Positions 35,533 to 44,792 of a stretch of DNA of 64,000 bases are shown piece by piece. Origin of the DNA: Trebonia sp963843745 (GTDB taxonomy: Bacteria; Actinomycetota; Actinomycetes; Streptosporangiales; Streptosporangiaceae). The first letter of the stretch is position 1. Every line of letters starts with the position of its first letter. The position numbers and the translations under genes are program-made. The stretch covers positions 124,001 through 188,000 of the forward strand of contig CAWJLP010000003.1 of NCBI GenBank assembly GCA_963843745.1, in the 5' to 3' direction. The notes under the pieces are model-generated. The model did no database searches. It had not been told where the DNA came from and worked only from the letters and a program-made list of their open reading frames with translations.

Positions 35533-37248
35533 GTGAGCGGCGGAGTCGCGTTCATGGTGATCGGACTGGCCGCTCTGGTCCTGGCGTTCAGCGCGTTCGC
35601 TGTCGTGCTGCGCCGGTCCGCGCTCAGAACATCGCCGCCTGCGGACTCCACGCGGCTCACGGAAGCCACCGGGCTTGGCGTCGCCACCGGCGCCGCGGAA
35701 CGGGACGCCGGCCAGCTCCGCGATCGCGCCGAAGCCGACGCCGAGCAGCTCAGGAACCGCGCGCAAGCCGACGCGGACCAGCTCAGGGACCGCGCGCAAG
35801 CGGACGCCGAGCAGCTGAGGACCCGGGCCGAGGCCGAGGCCGAGGGGATCGTCAAGCGTGCCGCCGAGGGGGCCGAGCAGGCGGCGCTGGACCGCCGCGA
35901 GGTCGAGGACGAGATCAGGGCGGTCAAGGACGAGATGCGCGAGCTCCGCAGCGACCTGGAGCGCCGCGAGCTGCGGCTCAGCGAGCGGGAACAGCGCCTC
36001 GACGCGGAGATCCGCCGCATGGAGGAGCGCAGGCAGGCGCTCGAGCGCCGCAGGCAGGACCTCGACGAGCGGGCCAGGGCCCTCGACGACGCGGCCGCGT
36101 CGACCAGGCAGGAGCTTGAGCGGGTCGCGGGCCTGACCGCGGACGATGCCAGGAACGAGCTCGTCGCGACCATGGAGAACCAGGCCAAGCGCGAGGCCGC
36201 GGTCACGATCAGGAACCTCGAGAACGAGGCGAAGGCCGAGGCAGACAAGCGGGCCCGCAAGATCATCACCCTCGCCATCCAGCGGGTGGCCGTGGAACAG
36301 ACCAGCGAGTCCGTGGTCTCCGTGATGCACCTGCCCGGCGACGAGATGAAGGGCCGGATCATCGGCCGCGAGGGCCGCAACATCCGCGCCTTCGAGTCGA
36401 TCACCGGCGTCAACCTGATCATCGACGACACGCCGGAGGCGGTGCTGCTCTCCTGTTTCGACCCGGTGCGCCGCGAGGTCGCCCGCCTTACCCTCGAGCG
36501 CCTCGTCCAGGACGGCCGGATCCACCCGCAGCGGATCGAGGAGGCTTACGACCGCGGCAAGGCCGAGATCGAACTGCTCTGCCAGCGGTCCGGCGAGGAC
36601 GCCATGACCGAGCTCGGCATCACGGACATGCACCCCGAGCTGATCGCCCTGCTGGGCAGGCTCCGCTACCGCACTTCGTACGGCCAGAACGTCCTGGCGC
36701 ACCTCATCGAGAGCGCGCACATCGCCGGCATGATGGCCAGCGAGCTGCGGATGGACCCGCTGCTGCTCAAGCGGTGCGCGGTGCTGCACGACATCGGCAA
36801 GGCGCTCACCCACGAGGTCGAGGGCAGCCACGCGCTGATCGGCGCGGAGATCGCCCGCAAGTACGGCGAGTCCGACGACGTGGTGCACGCGATCGAGGCG
36901 CACCACAACGAGGTCGAGGTCCGCACCGTCGAGGCCGTGCTCACGCAAGCGGCCGACGCGATGAGCGGCGGCCGCCCCGGCGCGCGCCGCGAGTCGCTGG
37001 AAATGTACGTCAAGCGGCTGGAGCGCCTCGAGCAGATCGCCTCGGACAAGGAAGGCGTCGAGAAGGTCTTCGCCATGCAGGCGGGCCGCGAGATCCGGGT
37101 CATGGTCAAGCCGGACAAGGTCGACGACATCCAGGCGCAGGTGATCGCCCGCGACATCGCCAAGCAGGTGGAAGAGGAACTCACCTACCCGGGCCAGATC
37201 CGCGTCACGGTCGTCCGCGAGTCCCGCGCGACCGAGTTCGCCCGCTGA
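35533..37248 (+). CDS. rny: Ribonuclease Y
   Basis: About 571 residues. One N-terminal membrane helix (residues ~5-27), then a long coiled coil (~50-225) with four 11-residue units of the type QLRDRAQADAE, a KH domain (MKGRIIGREGRNIRAFE) and an HD domain with catalytic HD in LHDIGKALTHEVEGSHA. RNase Y is a membrane-anchored endoribonuclease that starts mRNA decay. GTG 35533 is chosen because AAAGGGG lies upstream and the membrane helix begins there. The gap from recX (~280 bases) is AT-rich near 35256-35340 and contains a weak hairpin (CCTCA...TGAGG), so rny may have its own promoter. Confidence 0.95.
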   Translation: MSGGVAFMVIGLAALVLAFSAFAVVLRRSALRTSPPADSTRLTEATGLGVATGAAERDAGQLRDRAEADAEQLRNRAQADADQLRDRAQADAEQLRTRAEAEAEGIVKRAAEGAEQAALDRREVEDEIRAVKDEMRELRSDLERRELRLSEREQRLDAEIRRMEERRQALERRRQDLDERARALDDAAASTRQELERVAGLTADDARNELVATMENQAKREAAVTIRNLENEAKAEADKRARKIITLAIQRVAVEQTSESVVSVMHLPGDEMKGRIIGREGRNIRAFESITGVNLIIDDTPEAVLLSCFDPVRREVARLTLERLVQDGRIHPQRIEEAYDRGKAEIELLCQRSGEDAMTELGITDMHPELIALLGRLRYRTSYGQNVLAHLIESAHIAGMMASELRMDPLLLKRCAVLHDIGKALTHEVEGSHALIGAEIARKYGESDDVVHAIEAHHNEVEVRTVEAVLTQAADAMSGGRPGARRESLEMYVKRLERLEQIASDKEGVEKVFAMQAGREIRVMVKPDKVDDIQAQVIARDIAKQVEEELTYPGQIRVTVVRESRATEFAR

Positions 37249-37350
37249 CCTCCATCCCCAGTCGCGTGTAGCAGCCCAAGGTCTTCGTGATCATGGTCAA
37301 GGACGGTGCCGGGTGGCTGCGGCCGGTCAGGGTTCTCGCGGACTTCGACG

Positions 37351-38661
37351 TCAGCGGCTGACGCCGCTGGCGCGGTCGCGACGCCGTTCCAGGTACTCGC
37401 GTTCCGCGGTGTCGTGGGTCAGGCTGATCGCGCTCTCATAGGCGGCGACGGCCTCTTCTGTCCGCCCGAGCCGGTCCAGCAGGTTCGCGCGGGTGGCCCT
37501 GGCCGGCTGGAAGAGCCGGGCGCGCTGGCCGGCCTCCAAGAGCAGCGCGTCGAGTGCGGCCAGACCCGCCGCGGGCCCGTCGACCTCGGCGGTGACCGCG
37601 GCGAGGGCGACGCCGCTGCCGAGGGAGGGCGCGATCGCCTGCAAGAGGCGGTGCAGGGTGAGCAGCGTCGGCCAGTCCGTCGCGCCGTCGGGACCGCGCC
37701 CCCGGGCGCAGTGCACGGCCTGGATCGCGGCCTCGAGCTGGAACCGTCCCAGCTGTCCCCGCGCGTGCGCGACCCGCAGGTGCTCGTGCGCCCGGCTGAT
37801 CAGCTCCTGGTTCCACAGCGCGGGGTCCTGGCCGGCGAGCGGCACGAAGCGCCCGTCCGCGTCGACGCGGGCCGGCGCGCGCGCCGCCGACAGCTCGATC
37901 AGCGCCGCGAGTCCCAGCGCCTCCGGATCGCCGGGGACGAGGGTGGTGAGCACCTCGGCGAGGTGCAGCGCCTCGGAAGGCACCTGGCGGGCCTGCGGTC
38001 CGGTGGCCCAGTCGATGACGTAGGCGCCGTAGACCGCCTCGAGGACCGAGGCCATCCGCGCCGGGAGGTCCGCCAGGTCCGGAATGCGGAACGGAATCCC
38101 GGCGGCCTTGATGCGCTTCTTCACCCGGACCAGGCGCGTCGCCATCGTGGGGGCCGGCACCGAGAAGGCCCGCCCGACCTGCTCGGCGGTGAAACCCAGC
38201 ACCGTATTGAGCATGAGGGGGGTGTGCATGGCACGGTCGATGGCCGGGTGCGCGCACACGAGCATCAGCTCGAGCCGCCGGTCGGGGATCGCGTCGACGT
38301 CAACGTCATCGATGTGCGCCAGCGTGTCCGGGGCGGCATCGAGCGGGACCGCTCGCTGCACCCGCGCGGACTTCCATTCGTCGCGCAGCCGGTTGCGGGC
38401 GACGGTCAGCAGCCACGCGTCGGGGTTGCCAGGCACTCCCTGCGACGGCCACGTCCGCAGCGCCCGCTCGAACGCGTCGGCGAGCGCGTCCTCCGCCCCG
38501 GCGAGGTCGCTCGTGGCGGCCGCCAGCAGGGCGAGCAGCCGGCCGTAGCTGTCCCTCGCCGCCACGTCGGCGGAGCGGAGCGCCGGCCCCGGCCCCGGCC
38601 CGCGCGCACCGGGACCAGGGCCGGCTTCCGGCCCGCCGCCACCGGACGTCAGCGTGTCCAC
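37351..38661 (-). CDS. ECF sigma factor, ECF42/DUF6596 type
   Basis: A 436-residue sigma-70 family protein: sigma region 2 (YGRLLALLAAATSDLAGAEDALADAFERAL and WLLTVARNRLRDEWK), region 4 (LMLNTVLGFTAEQVGRAFSVPAPTMATRLVRVKKRI) and a long C-terminal TPR-like extension (~200-436), the DUF6596 region of ECF42-type factors. These usually occur beside a DGPF/YCII protein, as here. The GTG start (38659-38661) overlaps the DGPF stop by 13 bases, so the pair is translationally coupled. There is no anti-sigma gene; the C-terminal extension is believed to control activity in this group. The regulon is unknown. Confidence 0.9.
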   Translation of the reverse strand: MDTLTSGGGGPEAGPGPGARGPGPGPALRSADVAARDSYGRLLALLAAATSDLAGAEDALADAFERALRTWPSQGVPGNPDAWLLTVARNRLRDEWKSARVQRAVPLDAAPDTLAHIDDVDVDAIPDRRLELMLVCAHPAIDRAMHTPLMLNTVLGFTAEQVGRAFSVPAPTMATRLVRVKKRIKAAGIPFRIPDLADLPARMASVLEAVYGAYVIDWATGPQARQVPSEALHLAEVLTTLVPGDPEALGLAALIELSAARAPARVDADGRFVPLAGQDPALWNQELISRAHEHLRVAHARGQLGRFQLEAAIQAVHCARGRGPDGATDWPTLLTLHRLLQAIAPSLGSGVALAAVTAEVDGPAAGLAALDALLLEAGQRARLFQPARATRANLLDRLGRTEEAVAAYESAISLTHDTAEREYLERRRDRASGVSR

Positions 38662-39020
38662 GCGCCGTCGATGAAGGCGGTCGCGGTCGGGCGCACCTCG
38701 ACCACGCCCCACTGGGCGCCAGGGCACTTCTCGGCCCAGCCGATGGCCGCGTCAAGGTCGGGCACCTCGACCATGAAGATCCCGGCCAGCGCCTCCTTCG
38801 TCTCCGCGAAGGGCCCGTCCTGCACCTGCAGCCCGCCTTCCCTGCAGGTCACGCTCGTCGTCCCGGAGGTGGGCTGGAGCACGTCGGCCGACAGCAGCAC
38901 GCCAGCGGACTCCAGCGCACGGCCGTAGGCGCCGAACGCCTCCTTGGCCGCCTCGATGGCCTCCTCGCTGATCTCTCCCTCGCCGGGCTCCCGGTAGTGC
39001 ATGAGCAGTGCGTAACGCAT
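38649..39020 (-). CDS. DGPF/YCII-related protein
   Basis: A 123-residue YCII-like protein carrying the group's name motif in VQDGPFAETKE, preceded by MRYALLMHYREPGEGE and followed by GIFMVEVPDLDAAIGWAEKCPGA and VEVRP. It is the conserved partner of ECF42-type sigma factors; its biochemical role is unknown. The start is ATG 39020 with GGGAGG upstream. The stop overlaps the sigma factor start, forming a two-gene operon. Confidence 0.92.
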   Translation of the reverse strand: MRYALLMHYREPGEGEISEEAIEAAKEAFGAYGRALESAGVLLSADVLQPTSGTTSVTCREGGLQVQDGPFAETKEALAGIFMVEVPDLDAAIGWAEKCPGAQWGVVEVRPTATAFIDGAWTR

Positions 39021-39149
39021 GATCGTTGCCTCCCATCTCAGTGTCGCGCCGATCGCGACAGCTGCACCGGGATGACGATCGAACAACGCCCGGATCGTCA
39101 CCGGGGCGGCGGAGGGGCCGGCCGTGACCAGCCAGGGCAGGACGGGATG

Positions 39150-40178
39150 CTAGGAGTGTTGCGTGCCGCTCTGCTTGATGGCGTCGGATGCGGCCTGGTC
39201 GGCGGCGTCTTCCCCGAAGCCGACGCCGATCACCTGGTCGTCTCTGCGTTGTTCCGCGTGGACGAGGGAGGCCAGCACCTGGAGGTCGGCGTCGGTCGGC
39301 TCGCCGCCCAACGGCAGGGCGCGCGGGTAGAGGCGACGGGCCAGGACCGGGTTCAGCTCTGCGCCGTACATGCTCAGCTTGGCGAGGATCAACAGCAGCG
39401 CCACGATGCCGATGACGGTGCCGAACGTGCCGTAGGTCGCCGACGCGTTCTTGAGCTGGTGCGTCATGAGGCCGGTGCCGAGGGTGATCAGCGCGGTGAA
39501 GGCGATCGCGCCGAGGATCGCCCCGGGGAGCAGCCCGCGCGGGCCTATCACCTTCGCGGTGAGGACGGTGAAGGAGACGAAATACAGCCCGACGTTGATG
39601 ACCAGCAGGCCCGCCAGGACCAGGATCCGGATCGCAGGGCTTGTCGCGCCGGCGGTGGCGTAGCCGGTCACGAAGGCGTTCACAAGGAACGCGCCCCCGA
39701 TGGTGATCAGGCCGGCCAGGCTGCGGCCAAGGCGCGGGAGGAAGCCGGTGCGCTGGGTCTGGGGGATATTCCACACCGCGGCCATCGCCTGCTGCGCGGT
39801 CTGGGTTACCCCTTGCGCTCCGTACACCAGGCCGATCAGGCCGACGACCAGTCCGAGCGTGCTGCCGTGCAGCGCTTCAGGGTGTGCCGGGTTGAAGAAG
39901 CTGCCGATGACCGGGAACTCATGCAGCGTCTTGATGATGCCGTTCCCGACGGATGCCGCGCCGATGAACCCGAACACGGTCACCACGACCAGCAGCAGCG
40001 GGAAGATCGCGGTAAATCCGTACCAGGCCAGCGCGACGACCAGCAGGTTGGCGTTGTCGTCGCCGAATTTCTTCATCACCGCGTAGGGCACTCCCGCCCA
40101 CGGGACCCGCCGCTGCCAGCGGTCTACGGCGCCCATCACCTTGCGCAGCGGCGCAGCCGCGTTCACTGGGCGGTCCAC
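39150..40178 (-). CDS. YihY/BrkB family membrane protein
   Basis: A 342-residue integral membrane protein of the YihY/virulence factor BrkB family. Six hydrophobic helices span residues ~42-275 (first ANLLVVALAWYGFTAIFPLLLVVVTVFG), and the conserved segment MYGAELNPVLARRLYPR follows the last helix. A polar C-terminal tail of ~50 residues is not conserved. The family was once misannotated as ribonuclease BN; a transport or envelope role is more likely but unproven. The GTG at 40178 is the assumed start; an ATG 14 codons later is possible. Confidence 0.85.
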   Translation of the reverse strand: MDRPVNAAAPLRKVMGAVDRWQRRVPWAGVPYAVMKKFGDDNANLLVVALAWYGFTAIFPLLLVVVTVFGFIGAASVGNGIIKTLHEFPVIGSFFNPAHPEALHGSTLGLVVGLIGLVYGAQGVTQTAQQAMAAVWNIPQTQRTGFLPRLGRSLAGLITIGGAFLVNAFVTGYATAGATSPAIRILVLAGLLVINVGLYFVSFTVLTAKVIGPRGLLPGAILGAIAFTALITLGTGLMTHQLKNASATYGTFGTVIGIVALLLILAKLSMYGAELNPVLARRLYPRALPLGGEPTDADLQVLASLVHAEQRRDDQVIGVGFGEDAADQAASDAIKQSGTQHS

Positions 40179-40282
40179 TCGATGAGCGTGGCCCCGTTAC
40201 TGGCGGCAACGAGCTTCAGGTCCATTCCCTGGTGGTACCCGTTGCCGTCAGAACAAACTTCGCAGCAATGGGCTTGGGGTGG

Positions 40283-41056
40283 TTACTTGGCTAGGCAGCC
40301 TCCGTCGGTGACCAGCGTCTGGCCGGTCATGTAGTCGGATGCGGCGGAGGCGAGGAAGAGCGCGGGCCCTTTGATCTCGGCGGCCTCGGCGATCCGGCCC
40401 ATGGGGATGAAGGCAGTGATCGTGTCACGGACTTGCGGGTCGTCGATCGCGCCGCGGCTGAGGTTGGTCTGGTAGAAGCCCGGGCAGAGCGCGTTGACCT
40501 GGATTCCCTGTCTGGCGTACTCCAGCCCGAGCTCGCGGGTCAGGTTGACCACGGCGCCCTTGGCGGCGTTGTAGGCCAGCGCGGGGAACAGGCTGGACGA
40601 GCCGGCCAGGCCCCATATCGACGCGATGTTGATGATCTTGCCGGACTGCTGGGCGACCATGACCTTGAGCGCTTCCCGTGCGCAGAAGAACACGCCGTCC
40701 AGGTCCACGTCCAGCACGGCTCGCCAGTTAGCGGTCGGGTACTCGTGCAGCGGCAGAGCCTGCGGGTCGGCGATCCCGGCATTGTTGAACAAGACGTCCA
40801 GCCTGCCCAGAACCTCCGCGGTGCGGGTCACCATCGCCGCAACCTGGGCCTCCACGGTGACGTCACAGCCGATCGCTATCCCTTGCCTGCCCAGGCCCGC
40901 GACTGCCGCCGCCGTCGCCTTGGCTGACTCCTCATCGATGTCCGCGCAGGCGACGTCCGCGCCCGCCTCCGCCATCACCTCGCAGAACTGCCTGCCCAGG
41001 CCGCTGCCGGCCCCGGTGACGAGCGCAACCTTGCCGTCCAGGCTGAACAGATCCAT
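40283..41056 (-). CDS. Short-chain dehydrogenase/reductase (FabG-like)
   Basis: A 257-residue classical SDR. The NAD(P) motif is TGAGSGLG (residues 15-22), Asp at CADID favours NAD, NNAG is present, the catalytic Ser is in INIASIWG, and Tyr/Lys in YNAAKGA. The C-terminal YMTGQTLVTDGG closes the fold. The substrate is unknown; the profile is closest to the 3-oxoacyl-ACP reductase/gluconate dehydrogenase-like group. The start is ATG 41056, preceded by GAGGG. It is transcribed alone, divergent from the PQQ-type gene. Confidence 0.9.
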   Translation of the reverse strand: MDLFSLDGKVALVTGAGSGLGRQFCEVMAEAGADVACADIDEESAKATAAAVAGLGRQGIAIGCDVTVEAQVAAMVTRTAEVLGRLDVLFNNAGIADPQALPLHEYPTANWRAVLDVDLDGVFFCAREALKVMVAQQSGKIINIASIWGLAGSSSLFPALAYNAAKGAVVNLTRELGLEYARQGIQVNALCPGFYQTNLSRGAIDDPQVRDTITAFIPMGRIAEAAEIKGPALFLASAASDYMTGQTLVTDGGCLAK

Positions 41057-41276
41057 CGGATTACCCTCGGCTCCCTCGCGACCACGCCTACCCCTTGCCT
41101 ACTCGCCGCCGCGCAGCCGTGGAAGAGGCAATTTCCGGCGCTGGCGACAACCACAACCACGATGATCGACCGCACCGCGCGAACCACAAGCCGGCCGTTG
41201 ACGGGGCCGGTATAGCAGCTATCATATTGATATCAGATTTATGCCCGTAGGCCGGCCTGGTCAAGGGGAGTGTGCG

Positions 41277-42823
41277 ATGGGAACCAGGAAGATCGCGTGG
41301 CTTGGCCTGATCCTCGCTGTCGGTGTGGTCCTGGCGGGCTGCGGCAGCACCGGCACGCCGGCCGGGACCACGGTGACGAATCCCCAGGCGGCCAGGCCGG
41401 CTCGTGGCTGTATCCGAACGGCGATCCTGAGAACACGCGGGATGCGGCGGGCGCCACGATCTCATCCGCTAACGTTGCCGGCCTGCAGCAGGCATGGGCC
41501 TTCAGGCTGCCCTCGTCATTGGTGACGTCAGGACCGGGCTTCGGCTCGCTGGCTGCGACGCCGATCGTGGCCAACGGCGTCGTCTACCTGCAGGACCTCG
41601 GTGACAACGTGTACGCGCTGGCTCTCGCCACCGGGAAGCTGCAGTGGGAGTACCAGGTCAGCCCGAAGATAGTCCAGGGCGGGCCGAACGGCGTCACGCT
41701 CGCGGGCGGTGTCGTGTACGGGGACACCACGAGCACTGTGTTCGCGCTCAGCGCCGCCACTGGCAAAACGATCTGGGTCGACCAGGATCTGCTCGGCAAC
41801 GGCCAGGGCACGTTCGGCATCCAGCCGCTGGTCGCCAACGGCCGCGTCTACCTGGCCAGCTCCATCGGAACCGTGCCCACCGGCGGGATCCTGCTGGCCC
41901 TGAACGCCTCCACCGGCAAGCTGGTCTGGACATTCAACACGATCGCGCCCGCCAGCAATGGCGCAGCGGCGACCCCTTACGGCTCAGGCGGCGCATGGGA
42001 GACCCCGCTGGCCAGCAGCGACGGTTCGGTGACCTTCGGCACCGGCAACGCCTATCAGTCGGCCGCCGAGGCGATCGCCCACCCTTCGCCATGGCTGTAC
42101 ACCGATAGCGAGGTGAACCTCGATGCCGCCACGGGCAAGTTGCGCTGGTACTACCAGGGCGTGACCAACGACTTCATGGACCACGATATGCAGACCTCGC
42201 CGATTGCCGCGACCGTCGACGGACAGCCTGCGGTCATCGGCTCGGGCAAGATGGGCGTGGTCTACGCGATGAACGCCGGCACCGGCAAGCTGATCTGGAA
42301 GACCCCGGTTGGCGAGCACAGCGAATCGGACGACTACCCGCTCGAGGCAATGGAGCACACGCTCACCCTGACGGCCCCCTACACGATCCTTCCCGGCTCC
42401 CTGGGCGGCGTCCTGTCCAACCTGGCCCTGGCCGGCGACACCGTGTACGTGGCCACGGTCGACCAGCCGTTCACTCTCGCCAAGATGAGCTATCCGCTGG
42501 GCGCCCAGGACGGCAAGGGCAGCGGCGAGATAGTGGCCCTCAACCTCACCACCGGCAAGGTCGAGTGGGACACCAAGGTGCCGGCCTACCCGCTGGGTGC
42601 CGCCACGGTCTCCGACGACCTCGTCTTCACCACCCTGTACACCGGCGTCCTGATCGCGCTCGACCGCACCACCGGTGCCATCGTCTACCAGCGCAAGCTG
42701 CCCACTTCCGCCAACGCCCCCATCGCCATCGCCGGAAACTCTGTCCTCGTCCCCGCGGGCGGGCCTAGCGTCTTCGGGCCGAAGGGTGGCTCACCTCAGC
42801 TGGTGGTCTACACGGTCCGCTGA
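41277..42823 (+). CDS. PQQ-like beta-propeller lipoprotein (frame disrupted near N-terminus)
   Basis: The body (from SWLYPNGDPENTRDA) is an eight-bladed quinoprotein-type propeller of about 470 residues, with repeated ATGKLxW/ASTGKLVW blade motifs, PIVANGVVYLQDLGDNVYAL, and YTDSEVNLDAATGKLRWYYQ. This is the pattern of PQQ-dependent alcohol/polyvinyl-alcohol dehydrogenase-like proteins, but cofactor residues were not verified. A lipoprotein signal peptide (MGTRKIAWLGLI...VLAGC) starts at ATG 41277 in a different frame; after TNPQAA the frame must change by one base (missing base near 41390-41405) to continue into AGSWLYP. Corrected length is about 515 residues. Substrate unknown. Confidence 0.8.
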
Positions 42824-42849
42824 CCGGCCGCCTCGATAAGAATGTGTCC

Positions 42850-43116
42850 ATGCTCTACATGGTGACCGAGCGGTATCTGTCCGGACCGCGGCCGGTTTAC
42901 GAGCGCGCCGCCGCACGCGGGCGGATGCTCCCCGATGGGCTGGTGTACGTCAACAGCTGGGTGGTGGACGATGGCGGCATGGACCGGTGCTTCCAGCTCA
43001 TGGAGACCAGCGACCCGGCCCTGTTCGATCTCTGGTTCGCGCGCTGGAGTGACCTGGTGAGCTTTGAGGTGCACCCCGTGATCACGTCCGCCGAGGCGGC
43101 AGAACGGCACTCGTAG
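42850..43116 (+). CDS. DUF3303-like small protein
   Basis: An 88-residue protein, MLYMVTERYLSGPRPVYERAA...GLVYVNSWVV..., with CFQLMETSDPALFDLWFARWSDLVSFEVHPV. This matches DUF3303-type dimeric alpha/beta-barrel proteins, whose role is unknown. The start is ATG 42850; an in-frame GTG two codons earlier is possible. It lies 27 bases after the propeller gene and may be co-transcribed. Confidence 0.8.
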   Translation: MLYMVTERYLSGPRPVYERAAARGRMLPDGLVYVNSWVVDDGGMDRCFQLMETSDPALFDLWFARWSDLVSFEVHPVITSAEAAERHS

Positions 43117-43135
43117 CCCTCGGGCTCGTGCGGCC

Positions 43136-43882
43136 TCACAGCTGGGATCTCAGCACGTCGAACTCGCAGCCTGGCGAGGACGGGTCGAAGCCGTGCTCGA
43201 TCAGCCAGCGGGCCGCCTGCAGGCTTCGCAACGACCACCACGCGCGGATCACCTCGAGGTCGACGTCGGTGCCGTAGCCGGCGACGACGTCGCCGAGGTG
43301 CTCCTCGTGCCCGAGCGTCAGGATGGCGAGGTCGTACAGGGCATCGCCCCGGCTCGCTTCGGACCAGTCGACCACGCCGGTGATCTCGTCACCGTCGACG
43401 AACACGTGGGTGATCTGCAGGTCGCCGTGCGTGAACACCGGTGTCCACGGCCGGAGCGCAGCCCCGGCAGCCTGGCGGTTGCGCGCGACCAGGTCGGCGG
43501 GAAGGACGTCGTTCGTGACGAGCCACTCGCATTCGCCGTCGAGCTCGGACGCGATCTCGTCGAGGCTCCTGCCCGGCCAGGGCGGCAGCGGGGCTTCGTG
43601 CAGCGTCCGTGCGGCGGCACCCGCCGCGGCCCACGCCGCCGCCGACGCGGTCGACGGCTCACCGAGGCGGCCGAGTGCCGTCCCTGGGAGGGCGGCGAGC
43701 GCGAGCACGGGCGGCTTCCGCCACAGGACCTCCGGAGTCGGGATCGGCGCCATGGCCATCGCCTCGACCTCGACGTCGGTGCGCGTCTGATCAGCGTCGA
43801 TCTTCAGGAACACGTCACCGACGCGCAGGGTCGCGCGCTCATTATGAGCGACGACGACCTCGACCTCCTCCACGCCGGCCAT
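43136..43882 (-). CDS. Aminoglycoside phosphotransferase-fold kinase
   Basis: A 248-residue protein with the APH/choline-kinase fold: FTHGDLQITHVFVDGDEITGVVDWSEAS contains the catalytic HGD loop and the metal-binding DW motif (usual HGDLHxxN replaced by HGDLQITH, so the Asn position is altered). The N-terminal lobe has VFLKIDAD with the ATP-binding Lys. The fold is shared by resistance enzymes and many small-molecule kinases, so antibiotic resistance should not be assumed. The start is ATG 43882. It is convergent with the DUF3303 gene. Confidence 0.8.
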   Translation of the reverse strand: MAGVEEVEVVVAHNERATLRVGDVFLKIDADQTRTDVEVEAMAMAPIPTPEVLWRKPPVLALAALPGTALGRLGEPSTASAAAWAAAGAAARTLHEAPLPPWPGRSLDEIASELDGECEWLVTNDVLPADLVARNRQAAGAALRPWTPVFTHGDLQITHVFVDGDEITGVVDWSEASRGDALYDLAILTLGHEEHLGDVVAGYGTDVDLEVIRAWWSLRSLQAARWLIEHGFDPSSPGCEFDVLRSQL

Positions 43883-44076
43883 TATCACTGGATGACCACC
43901 GAAGTCGCCAGCGGTTTATCGCGCGCCACTGTGCGGCCGGCCGCATCCCGCCGACGGGCCGGCTCGGTCGGCTGGCTGGGCTACGCGAGTGAGTCGGCCG
44001 GGAGGCCTGCTGGTGCGTATCTGACCAGCGCGCGGAAGGACTCGATCTCTGTCAGCACCGAGCTGACCCATCCCGG

Positions 44077-44541
44077 TCAGGTCCGCGGAGCGTACTCGAT
44101 CGAATCAAAAGGCCAGTCGCGTTCCACCCACGCGAGGACCGCGTCGTGGAGGACCGGGTCGAGCGCGGCGCAGTCGGCGCGTACCCAGGATTGGACGGAC
44201 GCGTGCCGCCTGCCAGGTTCATGGCCGCTGGCCGGGTAGATGTACACGCAACCGATAACGTCCCCGGTGCCGGTGCTGAGCACCGTGTAGGTGAACCCGC
44301 GGCGCCCGGCGAAGTCTTGTGCGTGCCGCTCCAGGTCGCGGAGATTGTCATTCAGGGACATCTCGTGCGGCCAGTTGCCGTCAGGGAAACCCGGGGTCGC
44401 CCGGATATGGTCAATGCTTGCCATCCAGGCGGCGTAATCGGCCTCGTTGTGCTGCGGCCCGAGCGGGGCCAGCCGGAATTCCCCGGCCATGAGCCCGCCG
44501 GGTACCGCGAAGTCGTCCGGAACGAACAGCTCATCGCTCAT
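44077..44541 (-). CDS. GNAT-fold acetyltransferase
   Basis: A 154-residue GNAT-like protein. The opening MSDELFVPDDFAVPGGLMAGEFRLAPLGPQHNEADYAAW and the following GFTYTVLSTGTGDVIGCVYIYPAS give the typical beta4 strand, and VQSWVRADCAALDPVLHDAVLAWV the start of the acyl-CoA-binding helix. The usual Q/RxxGxG/A pyrophosphate loop is not clear, so catalytic competence is uncertain. The start is ATG 44541. The DNA just upstream on the plus strand carries a decayed reductase fragment. Confidence 0.75.
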   Translation of the reverse strand: MSDELFVPDDFAVPGGLMAGEFRLAPLGPQHNEADYAAWMASIDHIRATPGFPDGNWPHEMSLNDNLRDLERHAQDFAGRRGFTYTVLSTGTGDVIGCVYIYPASGHEPGRRHASVQSWVRADCAALDPVLHDAVLAWVERDWPFDSIEYAPRT

Positions 44542-44559
44542 CCGGCGATAGTAACCCGC

Positions 44560-44730
44560 CTGCAATTCTGGATCTCGCTCGATGGCTACAGCGGTGACGA
44601 ACGCACCGAGCCTCACCGGGTGATCCGGGAGATGCCCGATGACGAGCAGTGGGATGAATACTTCGTCAGCCGGCTGCGGCAGGCCGGCACCCACATCATG
44701 GGCCGGGTTACCTACGAGGGCTGGGCTGGG
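44560..44730 (+). pseudogene. Truncated dihydrofolate reductase/RibD-like gene
   Basis: The plus strand encodes LQFWISLDGYSGDE, then EQWDEYFVSRLRQAGTHIM and GRVTYEG. This is the N-terminal ~60 residues of the RibD C-terminal/DHFR-like reductase family. There is no start codon at the expected place, the sequence loses similarity after GRVTYEG, and the remaining ~120 residues are absent. It is a remnant between the acetyltransferase and the HAD gene. Confidence 0.75.
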
Positions 44731-44792
44731 TTCGGCCTTCTGGAACTGGTCTACTCGGCCAGCTGGGTCGCGCGTCATGAGATGCTGACACC

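Noticed and set aside
43136..43882. Antibiotic-resistance aminoglycoside kinase
   Set aside because: Only the general APH fold is supported; the catalytic loop is altered (HGDLQITH) and nothing indicates a drug substrate.
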